Source: Herbiconiux oxytropis (GTDB taxonomy: Bacteria; Actinomycetota; Actinomycetes; Actinomycetales; Microbacteriaceae). From it: a stretch of DNA of 64,000 bases. The stretch spans positions 1-64,000 of the forward strand of contig NZ_JANLCK010000007.1 in NCBI RefSeq assembly GCF_024979315.1, read 5' to 3'. Both the position numbers and the translations under genes were made by a program. Under the pieces are notes generated by a model. It did not search any database. It was not told where the DNA came from and saw only the letters and a list, made by a program, of their open reading frames with translations. Positions 43,703 through 55,351 of the stretch are shown in pieces. Every line of letters starts with the position of its first letter. Within the stretch, counting starts at the first letter, position 1.

Positions 43703-46384
43703 GTGGTTACCGCCCTGTATCGCCGCTACCGGCCAGAGACCTTCGCCGAGATGATCGGGCAGTCGCAGGTGACCGATCCGCTCATGACCGCGCTCCGCAC
43801 CAACCGCGTCAACCACGCGTACCTCTTCAGTGGCCCGCGCGGGTGCGGCAAGACCACGTCGGCCCGCATCCTGGCCCGGTGCCTCAACTGCACCGAGGGC
43901 CCCACCGACACCCCGTGCGGCGTGTGCGCGAGCTGCGTCGAGCTGGGGCGCGACGGCCCCGGTTCGCTCGACGTGGTGGAGATCGACGCCGCGAGCCACA
44001 ACGGTGTCGACGACGCGCGCGACCTGCGCGAGCGAGCGGTGTTCGCGCCGGCGCGCGACCGGTTCAAGATCTTCATCCTCGACGAGGCGCACATGGTCAC
44101 GCCGCAGGGCTTCAACGCGCTGCTGAAGATCGTGGAGGAGCCGCCGGAGCACATCAAGTTCATCTTCGCCACCACGGAGCCCGACAAGGTCATCGGCACC
44201 ATCCGGTCGCGCACCCACCACTACCCGTTCCGGCTCATCCCGCCGGCCCAGCTGCTGGAGTACGTGCAGTCTCTGTGCGACGCCGAGGGCGTCGAGGTGG
44301 CGCCGGGCGTGCTGCCGCTCGTGGTGCGGGCGGGCGGCGGGTCGGCGCGCGACACCCTCTCGCTGCTCGACCAGCTCATCGCGGGCTCCGAGGGCAACCG
44401 CGTGGAGTACGAGCGCGCCGTGGCGCTGCTCGGCTACACGCACGGCGCTCTGCTCTCCGAGGCGATCGACGCGCTCGGCACGCACGACGGTGCGGCGGCG
44501 TTCGATGCGGTGGATCGGGTGATCCAGACGGGGCAGGATCCGCGGCGCTTCGTGGAGGACCTGCTCGAGCGGCTGCGCGACATCATCGTGGTCGCGGCCA
44601 CGCGCGAGCAGGCGGCGTCGGTGCTCCGCGGTGTGCCGGCCGACGAGATCGAGGTCATGCGGCGGCAGGCGACCCTCTTCGGGCACGCGGAGCTCTCGCG
44701 CGTGGCCGACATCGTGAACGCCTCGCTCACCGAGATGGCGGGCGCGACCTCGCCGCGGCTGCACCTCGAGCTCATGGTGGCGCGGGCACTCGTGCCGGCC
44801 TCCGACGACACGCAGCGCGGCGCCCTCGCGCGCGTCGAGCGCCTCGAGCGCCGCATCGGGGTCGACGACGGGCGGCCCGCGCCGGCCGTGGCGCCTGCTC
44901 CTGCTTCGGCAGCGGGTCCTGCGGTGGCTGCCCCGGCAGGGAGACCTGCGGCGGCTGCCCCGGCAGCGACCGTCCCGGTGGTGCCTGCCCCGGCACCCGC
45001 GCCCGCAACCGAGGCGCCGACGACCGCGCCTGCCTCCTCGGCGCCTACCGCTTCGTCGCCCGCTGATTCCGCGGTTCCGGATGCCGAGGGCGGCAGCGAC
45101 GCGCCGGAGCCGGCCGCGTCGTCGACACCGTCCGCCGGGGTGGCCACCCCCGACGTGGTGGCGGTCCCGCCCTCGGCTGCGCCGGTCGCACCCGCCGGTG
45201 CGCCGGCCGCTGCGGCGGCCGCCGGCGAGGTGACGTTGCAGCAGCTGAAGGATGCCTGGCCCGAGATCCTCGAGGTCGTGCAGAAGGTCAAGATGACCGC
45301 GTGGCTCGTGGTCTTCACGGCGCAGGTGCGGGCGCTCGACGGCGACGTCCTCACTCTCGCCTTCCCCAGCGAGAACGACGTCGCGAGCTTCAAGGAGCGC
45401 TCCGCTCCCGGCCAGGGCGTGAGCGAGTACCTGCGTCAGGCCATCGTCGACGTGCTCGGCCTCCGCGTGAAGTACATCGCCCGGGTCGACACCACGCTCC
45501 GCCCGGCTGAGCCGGACGCCGCGCCCCCCGCCTCCGAGGCGTCCGCCCCGCCGGCCGCTCCTGCACCCGGAGCTCCCGCTGAGGCGAGCCCGGAGGGCGC
45601 AGCGTCAGTCGCCACATCGCCCGCTGAGCCGGAAGGCCCGGTCGGCTGGGCCACCCCGGGTGTGTCGGGCCGACCCGCCCCGGAGCCTGTCGCGCCGGCG
45701 ACCGCACCTGCGTCCCCGAACGCTGCTCCCGGTGCAGCGAGCCGCGCCACGGTCGCACCTCCTGCCGCGCGCCCTCAGGCCGAGCGCCCGACGCCGGCCG
45801 GTCGCGCGCCGGCCGGTCAGGCGCCGGCAGGTCAGGCGGCGTCACGTCCGGCCGGGCCGTCCGTCCCCACCACCTCGTGGGACGTCGTGTCCATTCCCAC
45901 GGGCTCCGACGAGGAGCCCCCGCCCTTCGACGAGCCCATGCCGAGCGACGAGCCCGACCTGCCGCCCGACCGCGGCGACGCCTTCCGCCCCGCCGCCGCA
46001 GCGCCCGCCGCCCCGCAGTCCCGCACGTCGCCGAGCGCCGCCTCACCCACCGCTGCCCCGTCCACGGGCAACCCGTCCCCGTCCACGGGCAACCCGTCCG
46101 CCGGGTCCGCGCCCACGGGCGGCCGGCAAGCCGGCGCTGTGCCCGCCACCTCGTCCGGTGGCCCGACGGCCCAGGTCTCCGCGGCGCGCCCCGGGGGCGA
46201 CCCCGCGGCTCGCCCGGGTGCGCTGCGCTTCGAGGGGGCGGGGGAGGAGCCCTCCGCGCCGGGTGCTGCCCCTGCTCCCGCCCCCACCGTCGGCGGTCGC
46301 GCCCGCTACGGCGAGGCGGTGGTGCGCGAGATCCTCGGCGCCAACTTCATCGAGGAGCAGCCCCTGCCCGGCCGCGAGGGCTGA
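43703..46384 (+). CDS. dnaX: DNA polymerase III subunits gamma and tau
   Basis: 893 residues. AAA+ clamp-loader ATPase at the N terminus: Walker A GPRGCGKTTSARIL near 46-59, four-Cys zinc site in CLNCTEGPTDTPCGVCASC, Walker B FILDEAHM. Domain III ends near residue 370. A very long Ala/Pro-rich region (about 395-510 and 600-860) surrounds a folded block around 515-595 that probably contacts the polymerase. GTG 43703 is leaderless (TAGTCT-GGTGGC). recR follows after 146 nt. Confidence 0.95.
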   Translation: MVTALYRRYRPETFAEMIGQSQVTDPLMTALRTNRVNHAYLFSGPRGCGKTTSARILARCLNCTEGPTDTPCGVCASCVELGRDGPGSLDVVEIDAASHNGVDDARDLRERAVFAPARDRFKIFILDEAHMVTPQGFNALLKIVEEPPEHIKFIFATTEPDKVIGTIRSRTHHYPFRLIPPAQLLEYVQSLCDAEGVEVAPGVLPLVVRAGGGSARDTLSLLDQLIAGSEGNRVEYERAVALLGYTHGALLSEAIDALGTHDGAAAFDAVDRVIQTGQDPRRFVEDLLERLRDIIVVAATREQAASVLRGVPADEIEVMRRQATLFGHAELSRVADIVNASLTEMAGATSPRLHLELMVARALVPASDDTQRGALARVERLERRIGVDDGRPAPAVAPAPASAAGPAVAAPAGRPAAAAPAATVPVVPAPAPAPATEAPTTAPASSAPTASSPADSAVPDAEGGSDAPEPAASSTPSAGVATPDVVAVPPSAAPVAPAGAPAAAAAAGEVTLQQLKDAWPEILEVVQKVKMTAWLVVFTAQVRALDGDVLTLAFPSENDVASFKERSAPGQGVSEYLRQAIVDVLGLRVKYIARVDTTLRPAEPDAAPPASEASAPPAAPAPGAPAEASPEGAASVATSPAEPEGPVGWATPGVSGRPAPEPVAPATAPASPNAAPGAASRATVAPPAARPQAERPTPAGRAPAGQAPAGQAASRPAGPSVPTTSWDVVSIPTGSDEEPPPFDEPMPSDEPDLPPDRGDAFRPAAAAPAAPQSRTSPSAASPTAAPSTGNPSPSTGNPSAGSAPTGGRQAGAVPATSSGGPTAQVSAARPGGDPAARPGALRFEGAGEEPSAPGAAPAPAPTVGGRARYGEAVVREILGANFIEEQPLPGREG

Positions 46385-46463
46385 CCCGCCCGCGCCGTCG
46401 CGGCGCGTCGCCTTACCACGCGATCGCCTCCACCCGGCGCCGAGACGCACCCTGCCGCACGCA

Positions 46464-46514
46464 CCGCATCCACCCCACCGCATCCACCCCACTGCATCCA
46501 CCCCGCCGCATCCG
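46464..46514. repeat. 14-bp tandem repeat between dnaX and recR
   Basis: CCGCATCCACCCCA occurs twice exactly (46464-46477, 46478-46491), once with two changes (46492-46505) and then partially. It lies in the 146-nt spacer just ahead of the recR ribosome site (GAGAGG). Confidence 0.8.
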
Positions 46515-46530
46515 CTGAGAGGCTCCGCAC

Positions 46531-47130
46531 ATGTACGAAGGAATCGTCCAAGAGCTCATCGACGAACTCGGCCGTCTGCCCGGCATCGGGCCGAAGTCGG
46601 CGCAGCGCATCGCGTTCCACATCGTGCAGACCGAGTCGTTCGACGTGAGCCGGCTCGCCGAGATCCTCACCGACGTGCGCGACAAGGTGCACTTCTGCCA
46701 GATCTGCGGCAACGTCTCCGAGCAGGAGACCTGCGGCATCTGCCGCGACCCGCGCCGCGCCCAGAACCTCATCTGCGTGGTCGAGGAGGCCAAGGACGTC
46801 GTGGCGATCGAGCGCACCCGCGAGTTCCGCGGGCTCTACCACGTGCTCGGCGGCGCCATCAGCCCGATCGACGGCATCGGCCCCGACAACCTCCGCATCC
46901 GCGAGCTCATGCAGCGCCTCGCCGATGGCACGGTGACCGAGGTCATCATCGCCACCGACCCCAACCTCGAGGGCGAGGCCACCGCCACCTACCTCTCACG
47001 CCTTCTCACGACGCTCGAGATCCGCGTCACCCGCCTCGCCTCCGGCCTCCCGGTGGGCGGTGACCTCGAGTACGCCGACGAGGTCACCCTGGGTCGCGCC
47101 TTCGAGGGCCGCCGCCTCGTCGAGAACTGA
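46531..47130 (+). CDS. recR: Recombination mediator protein RecR
   Basis: This 199-residue protein assists RecF/RecO in loading RecA at gaps. It has an N-terminal helix-hairpin-helix ([19 protein letters not shown]), the four-Cys zinc finger [16 protein letters not shown] and a Toprim domain ([29 protein letters not shown]). Length is standard. ATG is ten bases after GAGAGG. Located directly after dnaX as in many bacteria. Confidence 0.96.
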   Translation: MYEGIVQELIDELGRLPGIGPKSAQRIAFHIVQTESFDVSRLAEILTDVRDKVHFCQICGNVSEQETCGICRDPRRAQNLICVVEEAKDVVAIERTREFRGLYHVLGGAISPIDGIGPDNLRIRELMQRLADGTVTEVIIATDPNLEGEATATYLSRLLTTLEIRVTRLASGLPVGGDLEYADEVTLGRAFEGRRLVEN

Positions 47131-47172
47131 CGTGCCCGCGGCTCCATCGATCCCGGCGGGTGACGAGTCCCG

Positions 47173-49293
47173 ATGCGCAGGACCCCGGTGACCTCCGACT
47201 ACATCGTGGTCGCCGGCACCGACGACGGCGCGATCGAGCTGCTCCGGGCGGCGGACGACGCCGCGAGCGTCGGCGAAGCCCGCTCGACGCGGCTGGACGC
47301 GAGCGAATGGGCGGCGGCCGTGGCGGAGCTCGAGCGGGAGAAGCCGCGCTGGGTCTGGCTCGACACCGCCGCGTGGTACCCGCGGCTCCTCGCCGCCGGG
47401 GTGCGCGTGGAGCGGTGCGTCGACCTTCGGCTCTCGCACGCCATCCTCCGCACCTCCACCCTCACCGCGGGCACGGCGTTCGCCGCCGCACCGCCCTCGT
47501 GGTGGGACTCGTTGCGACCCGCGATCGCCGAGCCGAGCGCGGGACCGGGAGGTGCGGGACAGGGAGGCGCCGGGCCAGGAGGCGCCGGGCCAGGAGGCAT
47601 CGGGCCAGGAGGCGCCGGGCCAGGAGGCGTCGGGCCAGGAGGCGCTGGATCAGGAGTTGCGGGTGGGGGGCTCCCACGAGCGCCGTTCGCAGGAGCCGGT
47701 CAGCCCGGGCTCGGGTACGACCCGCTGGCAGCGGCGCGAGCGAGAGAGCAGGCGGGCCAGACCACCCTCTTCGACGACGTGCTGCCGACCGCGCCGCGCC
47801 GCGGTGAGGGCAACCGCGCCGAGCATGCCCGTGCCGACCTGGCCCATGCCCTGCAAGGACGAGCCGTCGCGGACCGTGCGGCCCAGGACCGTGCGGCCCC
47901 GGACCGCGCTGCCCAGGACCTCCCCGCGCCCGAGGGCAGCCCCGGGCCAGGCGAAGCCGCAGCGCCCGACGGCGCCGCCGAACTCCTGCGCGAGCTGCGC
48001 GCCCAGCGCGCCGCCGTGGCCGACGCCGCGACCGCCGACCCCGCCGCGGGCCGCATCGCCCTGCTCCTCGCCGCGGAGTCGGCGGGTGCCCTCGCCGCCG
48101 CCGAGATGCGCCATGTCGGTCTCCCCTGGAGCCCGACGCGCCACGACGCCGTGCTCACCGACCTCCTCGGCCCCCGCCCGGCCCGCCCCGATGAACGGCC
48201 GGCCCGCCTCGCCGAGCTGCTCCAGCGCATCCGCGTCGCCCTCGACGACCCCACCGCCAACCCCGACTCGCCCGCCGAGCTGCTCAAGTCGCTCCGCCGC
48301 GCCGGTCTCACGGTGTCGAGCACCCGCTCCTGGGAGCTCGAGAAGATCCGGCACCCCGTCATCGAACCCCTGCTCGACTACAAGAAGCGCGCACGACTGC
48401 TCACGGCCAACGGCTGGAACTGGCTCGACACCTGGGTGCGCGACGGCCGCTTCCACCCCACCTACCTCCCGGGCGGGGTCGTCACCGGCCGCTGGGCGTC
48501 GGAAGGCGGCGGCGCGCTGCAGCTGCCCAAGCTCGTGCGGAGCGCCGTGGTCGCCGATCCCGGCCGCGTGCTCGTGGTGGCCGATGCCGCCCAGCTCGAG
48601 CCCCGCATCCTCGCCGCCCTCGCCGGCGACCGCGCCATGGCCGCCGCCGGCCGAGGCCGCGACCTCTACGACGGCATCGTCGCCACGGGCGCCGTCGACA
48701 CCCGCCCTCAGGCCAAGCTCGGAATGCTCGGAGCCATGTACGGCGGCACCACGGGCGAGAGCGGCCGCATGCTGCCGCGGCTGGCCCGCGCGTTCCCCGC
48801 CGCGATCGACTTCGTGGAGAACGCCGCCCGCGCGGGCGAGGCGGGCGCGACCGTCTCGACCCGCCTCGGCCGCACGAGCCCGAGGCCCGGCGACGACTGG
48901 CTCGACCTCCGCGACGAGGCCTCCGCCGACGGCGCCACCGAGCAGCTGCGCGCGCGGGCGCGCTCGAGCGCTCGCAGCTGGGGGCGCTTCACGCGCAACT
49001 TCGTGGTGCAGGGCACGGCCGCCGAGTGGGCGCTGTGCTGGATCGCGTCGGTGCGGCGGCGCCTCTGGGCCATCGGCGGAGGCGAGGGTGCGTCGCCCCT
49101 GCACGACCGCCCGCACCTCTCCTTCTTCCTGCACGACGAGCTCATGGTGCACACCCCCCTCGAGCACGCCGACCGCGTCGCCCAGGAGCTGCGCGAGGCC
49201 GCCGCCGAGGCCGGCCGACTCATCTTCGGCGACGCGCCCGTGGAGTTCCCGGTCACGGTCGCCACCGTCGACAGCTACGACCAGGCCAAGTGA
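47173..49293 (+). CDS. Family A DNA polymerase with 3'-5' exonuclease-like N-terminal domain
   Basis: 706 residues. Polymerase motif A is VVADAAQLEPRILAAL, motif B RPQAKLGMLGAMYGG, motif C FFLHDELMVHTP. Residues 1-~110 resemble the degenerate exonuclease domain of actinobacterial proteins annotated as bifunctional 3'-5' exonuclease/DNA polymerase. No 5'-3' exonuclease domain is present, so this is not PolI proper. Between them a Gly-Pro repeat (about 126-160) and a second Ala/Asp-rich repeat near 233-250 enlarge the protein beyond the size I would expect for the family. ATG 47173 or GTG 47188 may start it. Probably a repair polymerase. Confidence 0.85.
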   Translation: MRRTPVTSDYIVVAGTDDGAIELLRAADDAASVGEARSTRLDASEWAAAVAELEREKPRWVWLDTAAWYPRLLAAGVRVERCVDLRLSHAILRTSTLTAGTAFAAAPPSWWDSLRPAIAEPSAGPGGAGQGGAGPGGAGPGGIGPGGAGPGGVGPGGAGSGVAGGGLPRAPFAGAGQPGLGYDPLAAARAREQAGQTTLFDDVLPTAPRRGEGNRAEHARADLAHALQGRAVADRAAQDRAAPDRAAQDLPAPEGSPGPGEAAAPDGAAELLRELRAQRAAVADAATADPAAGRIALLLAAESAGALAAAEMRHVGLPWSPTRHDAVLTDLLGPRPARPDERPARLAELLQRIRVALDDPTANPDSPAELLKSLRRAGLTVSSTRSWELEKIRHPVIEPLLDYKKRARLLTANGWNWLDTWVRDGRFHPTYLPGGVVTGRWASEGGGALQLPKLVRSAVVADPGRVLVVADAAQLEPRILAALAGDRAMAAAGRGRDLYDGIVATGAVDTRPQAKLGMLGAMYGGTTGESGRMLPRLARAFPAAIDFVENAARAGEAGATVSTRLGRTSPRPGDDWLDLRDEASADGATEQLRARARSSARSWGRFTRNFVVQGTAAEWALCWIASVRRRLWAIGGGEGASPLHDRPHLSFFLHDELMVHTPLEHADRVAQELREAAAEAGRLIFGDAPVEFPVTVATVDSYDQAK
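47548..47652 (+). repeat. 15-bp in-frame tandem repeat inside the polymerase gene
   Basis: Seven units of GGAGGCGCCGGGCCA or close variants, each coding Gly-Gly-Ala/Ile/Val-Gly-Pro-like pentapeptides. Because the unit is five codons, copy-number changes keep the frame. Confidence 0.9.
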
Positions 49294-49340
49294 GCGGAGG
49301 CGGCCCCCGCCGCATAGCCGCCCCCGCATACCTCCGGCGA

Positions 49341-49346
49341 TATAGT
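49341..49346 (+). promoter_or_regulatory. -10 box of lysC
   Basis: TATAGT about 53 nt before GTG 49399, giving a short untranslated leader that ends in the ribosome site CCAGGAG. Confidence 0.5.
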
Positions 49347-49398
49347 GGGAAGTCGGGTTCCGACACCCGATCCCGCGCCCGTACCCCCAGGAGTCCCC

Positions 49399-51810
<2,412 letters not shown>

Positions 51811-51817
51811 GTTTGTG

Positions 51818-51842
51818 CTGCGCCGCCCCCTGTGCGGCGCAG
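51818..51842 (+). terminator. Hairpin after asd
   Basis: CTGCGCCGC (51818-51826) pairs perfectly with GCGGCGCAG (51834-51842) over a seven-base loop, eight bases after the asd stop. No U-tract. Confidence 0.6.
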
Positions 51843-52002
51843 GCGACATGCGGTGCGTCCGTCGCTTCGCGGCGAACGTACCGCTCTGGGTCGGCGAGTA
51901 GGGCCTGTTGGGTTCGGGTCGTCGACTGCTGTGGGGATGCGTTCGGAGTGGACGGGTTCGGCCGCGGTTGAGGATCGGGCTGGCTGACCAAACCACCTGG
52001 GG

Positions 52003-52749
52003 GTGGGGCTCCGAAATGCTTCGGTGAACCCTCGGCTGCGGAATCTCGTGATCGTCGTGGTGGCCTTCGTGGCCGCCGTGACCTTCTTCCTCCTCATGGT
52101 GTCCGCCATCTCAGGGCGGAGCGGGCAGGCCGGCGAGGCCGAGCCTGAAGCCCGGCCCTCGGCCGTCGATCCCGATGCGCCCGTCGTGGCGTTCTACGGC
52201 GACTCGTACACGCTCGGCACGGGCGCGTCCGATCCGTCGCACCGCTGGTCGACCGCCATCAGCCTCGACCGCGGCTGGAACGAGTTCAACCCGAGTGTCA
52301 ACGGTCTCGGCTTCGTGAACAACCGGTCGAGCACACCGCCCGACTACGCCCCCGACGACGAGATCCCGAAGATCATCGAGGTGCAGCCCGACATCGTCTT
52401 CGTGACCATGGGGCTCAACGACAACTTCTCCATGCCCGGTCGCGCCGACGACATCCAGGACGCCATCACGACCGACCTCCGGACCCTCCGCGACGAGCTC
52501 CCGGATGCCCGTCTCATCGTGGTCGAGCCCTTCTGGTACACGGATGCCCGCCCCGACTCGGTCGAGCAGATCATCGGCTGGGTGCGTGAGGGCGCCCAGG
52601 CCGTCGGCGCCGACTACATCGCCGGCGCCTCGCGCTGGATCGAGGGGCATCCGGAGTGGATGGCCGCCGACCGCCAGCACCCGAACGACGACGGCTACGC
52701 CGAGATGACCCGCCGGATGGAGAAGGCTCTCGAGGAACTCGGCCTGTGA
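52003..52749 (+). CDS. Membrane-anchored SGNH/GDSL hydrolase
   Basis: 248 residues: one N-terminal membrane helix (about 14-36), then an extracellular SGNH hydrolase. The nucleophile block is FYGDSYTLG near 64-72, the Asn block GLNDN and the acid/base DRQHPND near the C terminus. Such enzymes remove acyl or acetyl groups from lipids or glycans. GTG 52003 is used; GTG 52024 is also possible. The upstream 192 nt hold only a terminator and GC-rich repeat sequence. It lies beside the polysaccharide/c-di-GMP block. Confidence 0.83.
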   Translation: MGLRNASVNPRLRNLVIVVVAFVAAVTFFLLMVSAISGRSGQAGEAEPEARPSAVDPDAPVVAFYGDSYTLGTGASDPSHRWSTAISLDRGWNEFNPSVNGLGFVNNRSSTPPDYAPDDEIPKIIEVQPDIVFVTMGLNDNFSMPGRADDIQDAITTDLRTLRDELPDARLIVVEPFWYTDARPDSVEQIIGWVREGAQAVGADYIAGASRWIEGHPEWMAADRQHPNDDGYAEMTRRMEKALEELGL

Positions 52750-52807
52750 CCCCGTTGCCGGCGGGCGAGGGCCGCGGGGCGCCGAGGCCGGGGACTAAAC
52801 TCACGGC

Positions 52808-55285
52808 ATGGGTGTGAGGCTCCAATCGCGCACGGGCCGGGGCGGCACGAGTCAGCTCGTCATGTCGATCCTGCTCATGGCCATCGCCGTGGCCACTGTC
52901 GCGGTCGGTGTGGTCTCCGGCCTCCAGAACCCCCCGCCGAGCTGGCTGGGCTGCGTCGTCTTCCTCATCAGCGTGGGCGTGACCGCCGTCTACCAGCTGC
53001 CGATCAGCCGTGTCGTCGGGCTCCCGCCGCTCGGGGTGGCGAGCGCCTTCCTCGTGATCGGCACGGCCGGAGACGACCCGGCGCTCGACATCGCCCTCTG
53101 GGTGATGGCCTACTTCGCCTCGAAGTGGATCACGTCGCGGAGCCTCTGGATGGCGGTGCAGTGGGCGGGGATCGCCGCGGTCGGCGCGGTCGCGTTCGTG
53201 CTGCTCTCGAGGAGCCTCGTCGAGGCGGGAGTCTGGCCGCTGGTGGCCGTGGTGGTCGGCGTGGTGGCCTACATGTGCGTGGTGCTGTTCGTCGACTTCG
53301 TGCGGGAGCGCGGCCGGTGGAGCATCGACAACGCGTTCGGCATCAGCGGTCTCAGCCCTCTGCGGCTCGTGGGGGTGATGGCCCTGTGCTCTCTCGTGGC
53401 GGTGGCCGTCTACGTCACCACCACCGGAACGCTCCGTCTCGTCGACGGGGCTGAAGCCGAACTCCGGCTGGCGCGCGAGACGGTGCCGCTGCTCGTGGTG
53501 GCGCTGTTCTTCTACGGCGCCGCCAAGCGCCGCCAGACGCGCTTGAGCGAGCAGCGGCTGAGCGGCGTGGTCGATGCCGCTCGCGCGCTCCCCTGGGATG
53601 CGGAGAGCGACACCAAGGCCCTCATGGTCGACTTCGCCCGGCGGGCCATCGACGCGGGGGAGTTCGAGGTGCGGCGCACCCCGCCCGGCCGCAACGAGAT
53701 CGGCGCGCGCTTCTCGTCGCTCGACTCCACCGACCCGCAGCTGGCGGCCGAGGCCGTCTCGGGCGAGGGCGACGGCGTGACCCGGGAGCACCAGCAGGAC
53801 GCCGTGGAGCCCACGGAGTACCTCGTGGCGAGCCGCAAGAACGGCGGCACCCCCTTCACCCCCGACGACGAACTCGCCCTCGACGCGATCGGCCACATCG
53901 CCTCCGAGACGGCCCGCGTGCGCGGCGCCTACGACACCCTGCTCGACCGGGTCGACCGTGACTCGCTCACGGGGCTGCCGAACTACAACGCGTTCCAGCG
54001 CTCGCTCGCCCGCCTCAACGAGGACCGCACCTACGCCTCAGGCATCGCCGTGCTGTTCATCGACCTCGACCAGTTCAAGCGCCTCAACGACACCGAGGGC
54101 CACCACATCGGGGACGAGGTCCTCGCCACGGTGGCCACGCGGCTGCGGGCGAGCGTGCGCCCGCACGACTTCGTGGCACGGGTCGGCGGCGACGAGTTCG
54201 TCATCATCCTCACCAAGCTGCAGTCGCTCGCCGAGGCCAAGAGCGTGGCCGACAACATCGTGGCCAACGTCGGCGCTCCTGCCACCCTCGGCGGCCGGGA
54301 GTACCGCCCGCTCGTGAGCGTGGGCCTCGCCTACTCCGGCCACCAGGAGACCGATCCGCAGTCGATCGTGGTCGACGCCGACCACTCGATGCTCGCCATC
54401 AAGAAGTCGAGGCGCCAGGGCGGCCCCTCGTTCGAGTCGTCGATCGGGATCTCGCCGCACCGCTCGAGCCGCATCAACGAGATCGTGGCGAAGGCCATCG
54501 ACGACGGCGTCCTCAACGTCGTCTACCAGCCCATCGTCAACACGGTGGAGGACAAGATCTGGGCCTTCGAGTCGCTCGTGCGCTACACGCATCCGGAACT
54601 CGGCCGGATCTCGACCTCGTCGCTGATCGAGAAGGCCAAGGGCCTCGGGCGGATGGACCTGCTGACGACCCAGGTGATCGCGGCGTCGCTGAAGTCGGCG
54701 CGTGAGTTCCGGAAGATCGTGCCCTCGATCAGCGTCGTGACGATCAACCTCGAGGTCGAGCAGATCCGGGACGAGCACGTGGGCGGGTTCCTGAAGGACA
54801 TCGTGCCGCGCTACCCCGACATCACGCTGTGCCTCGAGCTCAACGAGCGCTCGACGAAGGACATCGACGACGACCTGCGCGCGCAGGCGGAGCACTTCCG
54901 CTCGCTCGGCGTGCTCATCGCGCTCGACGACTACGGCTCGGAGGCGTCGAGCGTGGGTGCCCTCGTGCGCATCCCGATGGACATCCTGAAGATCGACCGC
55001 TCGCTCGTCGACAACCTCGACGAGATGCGCCAGCGCGAGGTCGTGCGCGCGCTGCAGGGCTTCGGAGACGCGTTCGACTACTCCACCGTGGTCGAGGGCG
55101 TCGAGACCCGGGATGCCGTCGACATCCTGATCGGCATCGGCGTGCGCCACGCGCAGGGGTTCTTCTACGGCCGGCCGGTGCCGTTCGCGCAGACCATGAC
55201 GCGGCTGAAGGCCAACGGCGCCGCGGGAACGGTGGGTAGGAACGCGGCCAACTCCGCTCCGGCCTCCGCCCCCGCAGTCCGGTAG
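52808..55285 (+). CDS. Membrane-bound diguanylate cyclase/phosphodiesterase (GGDEF-EAL)
   Basis: 825 residues: about eight N-terminal helices (to ~230), a GAF-like region (~245-370), GGDEF (~385-540) and EAL (~555-810). The GGDEF motif itself is intact (460-464), and an RPHD inhibitory c-di-GMP site (451-454) is five residues before it. In the EAL part the motif is ESL with Glu588 kept; Asn in INLEVEQ, LNER, DDYGSE, KIDRS, EGVE and the QG pair are present, so both activities may be real. ATG 52808 is leaderless (TAAACT-CACGGC). It probably sets c-di-GMP levels for the neighbouring glycan genes. Confidence 0.92.
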   Translation: MGVRLQSRTGRGGTSQLVMSILLMAIAVATVAVGVVSGLQNPPPSWLGCVVFLISVGVTAVYQLPISRVVGLPPLGVASAFLVIGTAGDDPALDIALWVMAYFASKWITSRSLWMAVQWAGIAAVGAVAFVLLSRSLVEAGVWPLVAVVVGVVAYMCVVLFVDFVRERGRWSIDNAFGISGLSPLRLVGVMALCSLVAVAVYVTTTGTLRLVDGAEAELRLARETVPLLVVALFFYGAAKRRQTRLSEQRLSGVVDAARALPWDAESDTKALMVDFARRAIDAGEFEVRRTPPGRNEIGARFSSLDSTDPQLAAEAVSGEGDGVTREHQQDAVEPTEYLVASRKNGGTPFTPDDELALDAIGHIASETARVRGAYDTLLDRVDRDSLTGLPNYNAFQRSLARLNEDRTYASGIAVLFIDLDQFKRLNDTEGHHIGDEVLATVATRLRASVRPHDFVARVGGDEFVIILTKLQSLAEAKSVADNIVANVGAPATLGGREYRPLVSVGLAYSGHQETDPQSIVVDADHSMLAIKKSRRQGGPSFESSIGISPHRSSRINEIVAKAIDDGVLNVVYQPIVNTVEDKIWAFESLVRYTHPELGRISTSSLIEKAKGLGRMDLLTTQVIAASLKSAREFRKIVPSISVVTINLEVEQIRDEHVGGFLKDIVPRYPDITLCLELNERSTKDIDDDLRAQAEHFRSLGVLIALDDYGSEASSVGALVRIPMDILKIDRSLVDNLDEMRQREVVRALQGFGDAFDYSTVVEGVETRDAVDILIGIGVRHAQGFFYGRPVPFAQTMTRLKANGAAGTVGRNAANSAPASAPAVR

Positions 55286-55351
55286 TCGCGTCTGCCGGGG
55301 CGGGGCTCCGGTGCCGCTAGGCTGAAAGCACCTGCGAACGAAGGGCCAGTC

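Noticed and set aside
51843-52002. An 83-codon minus-strand frame in the gap before the SGNH hydrolase.
   Set aside because: It crosses the asd terminator and end of asd, has a low-complexity product and no ribosome site. The CGTCGCTTCGCG core it contains matches intergenic repeat sequence at 43581.
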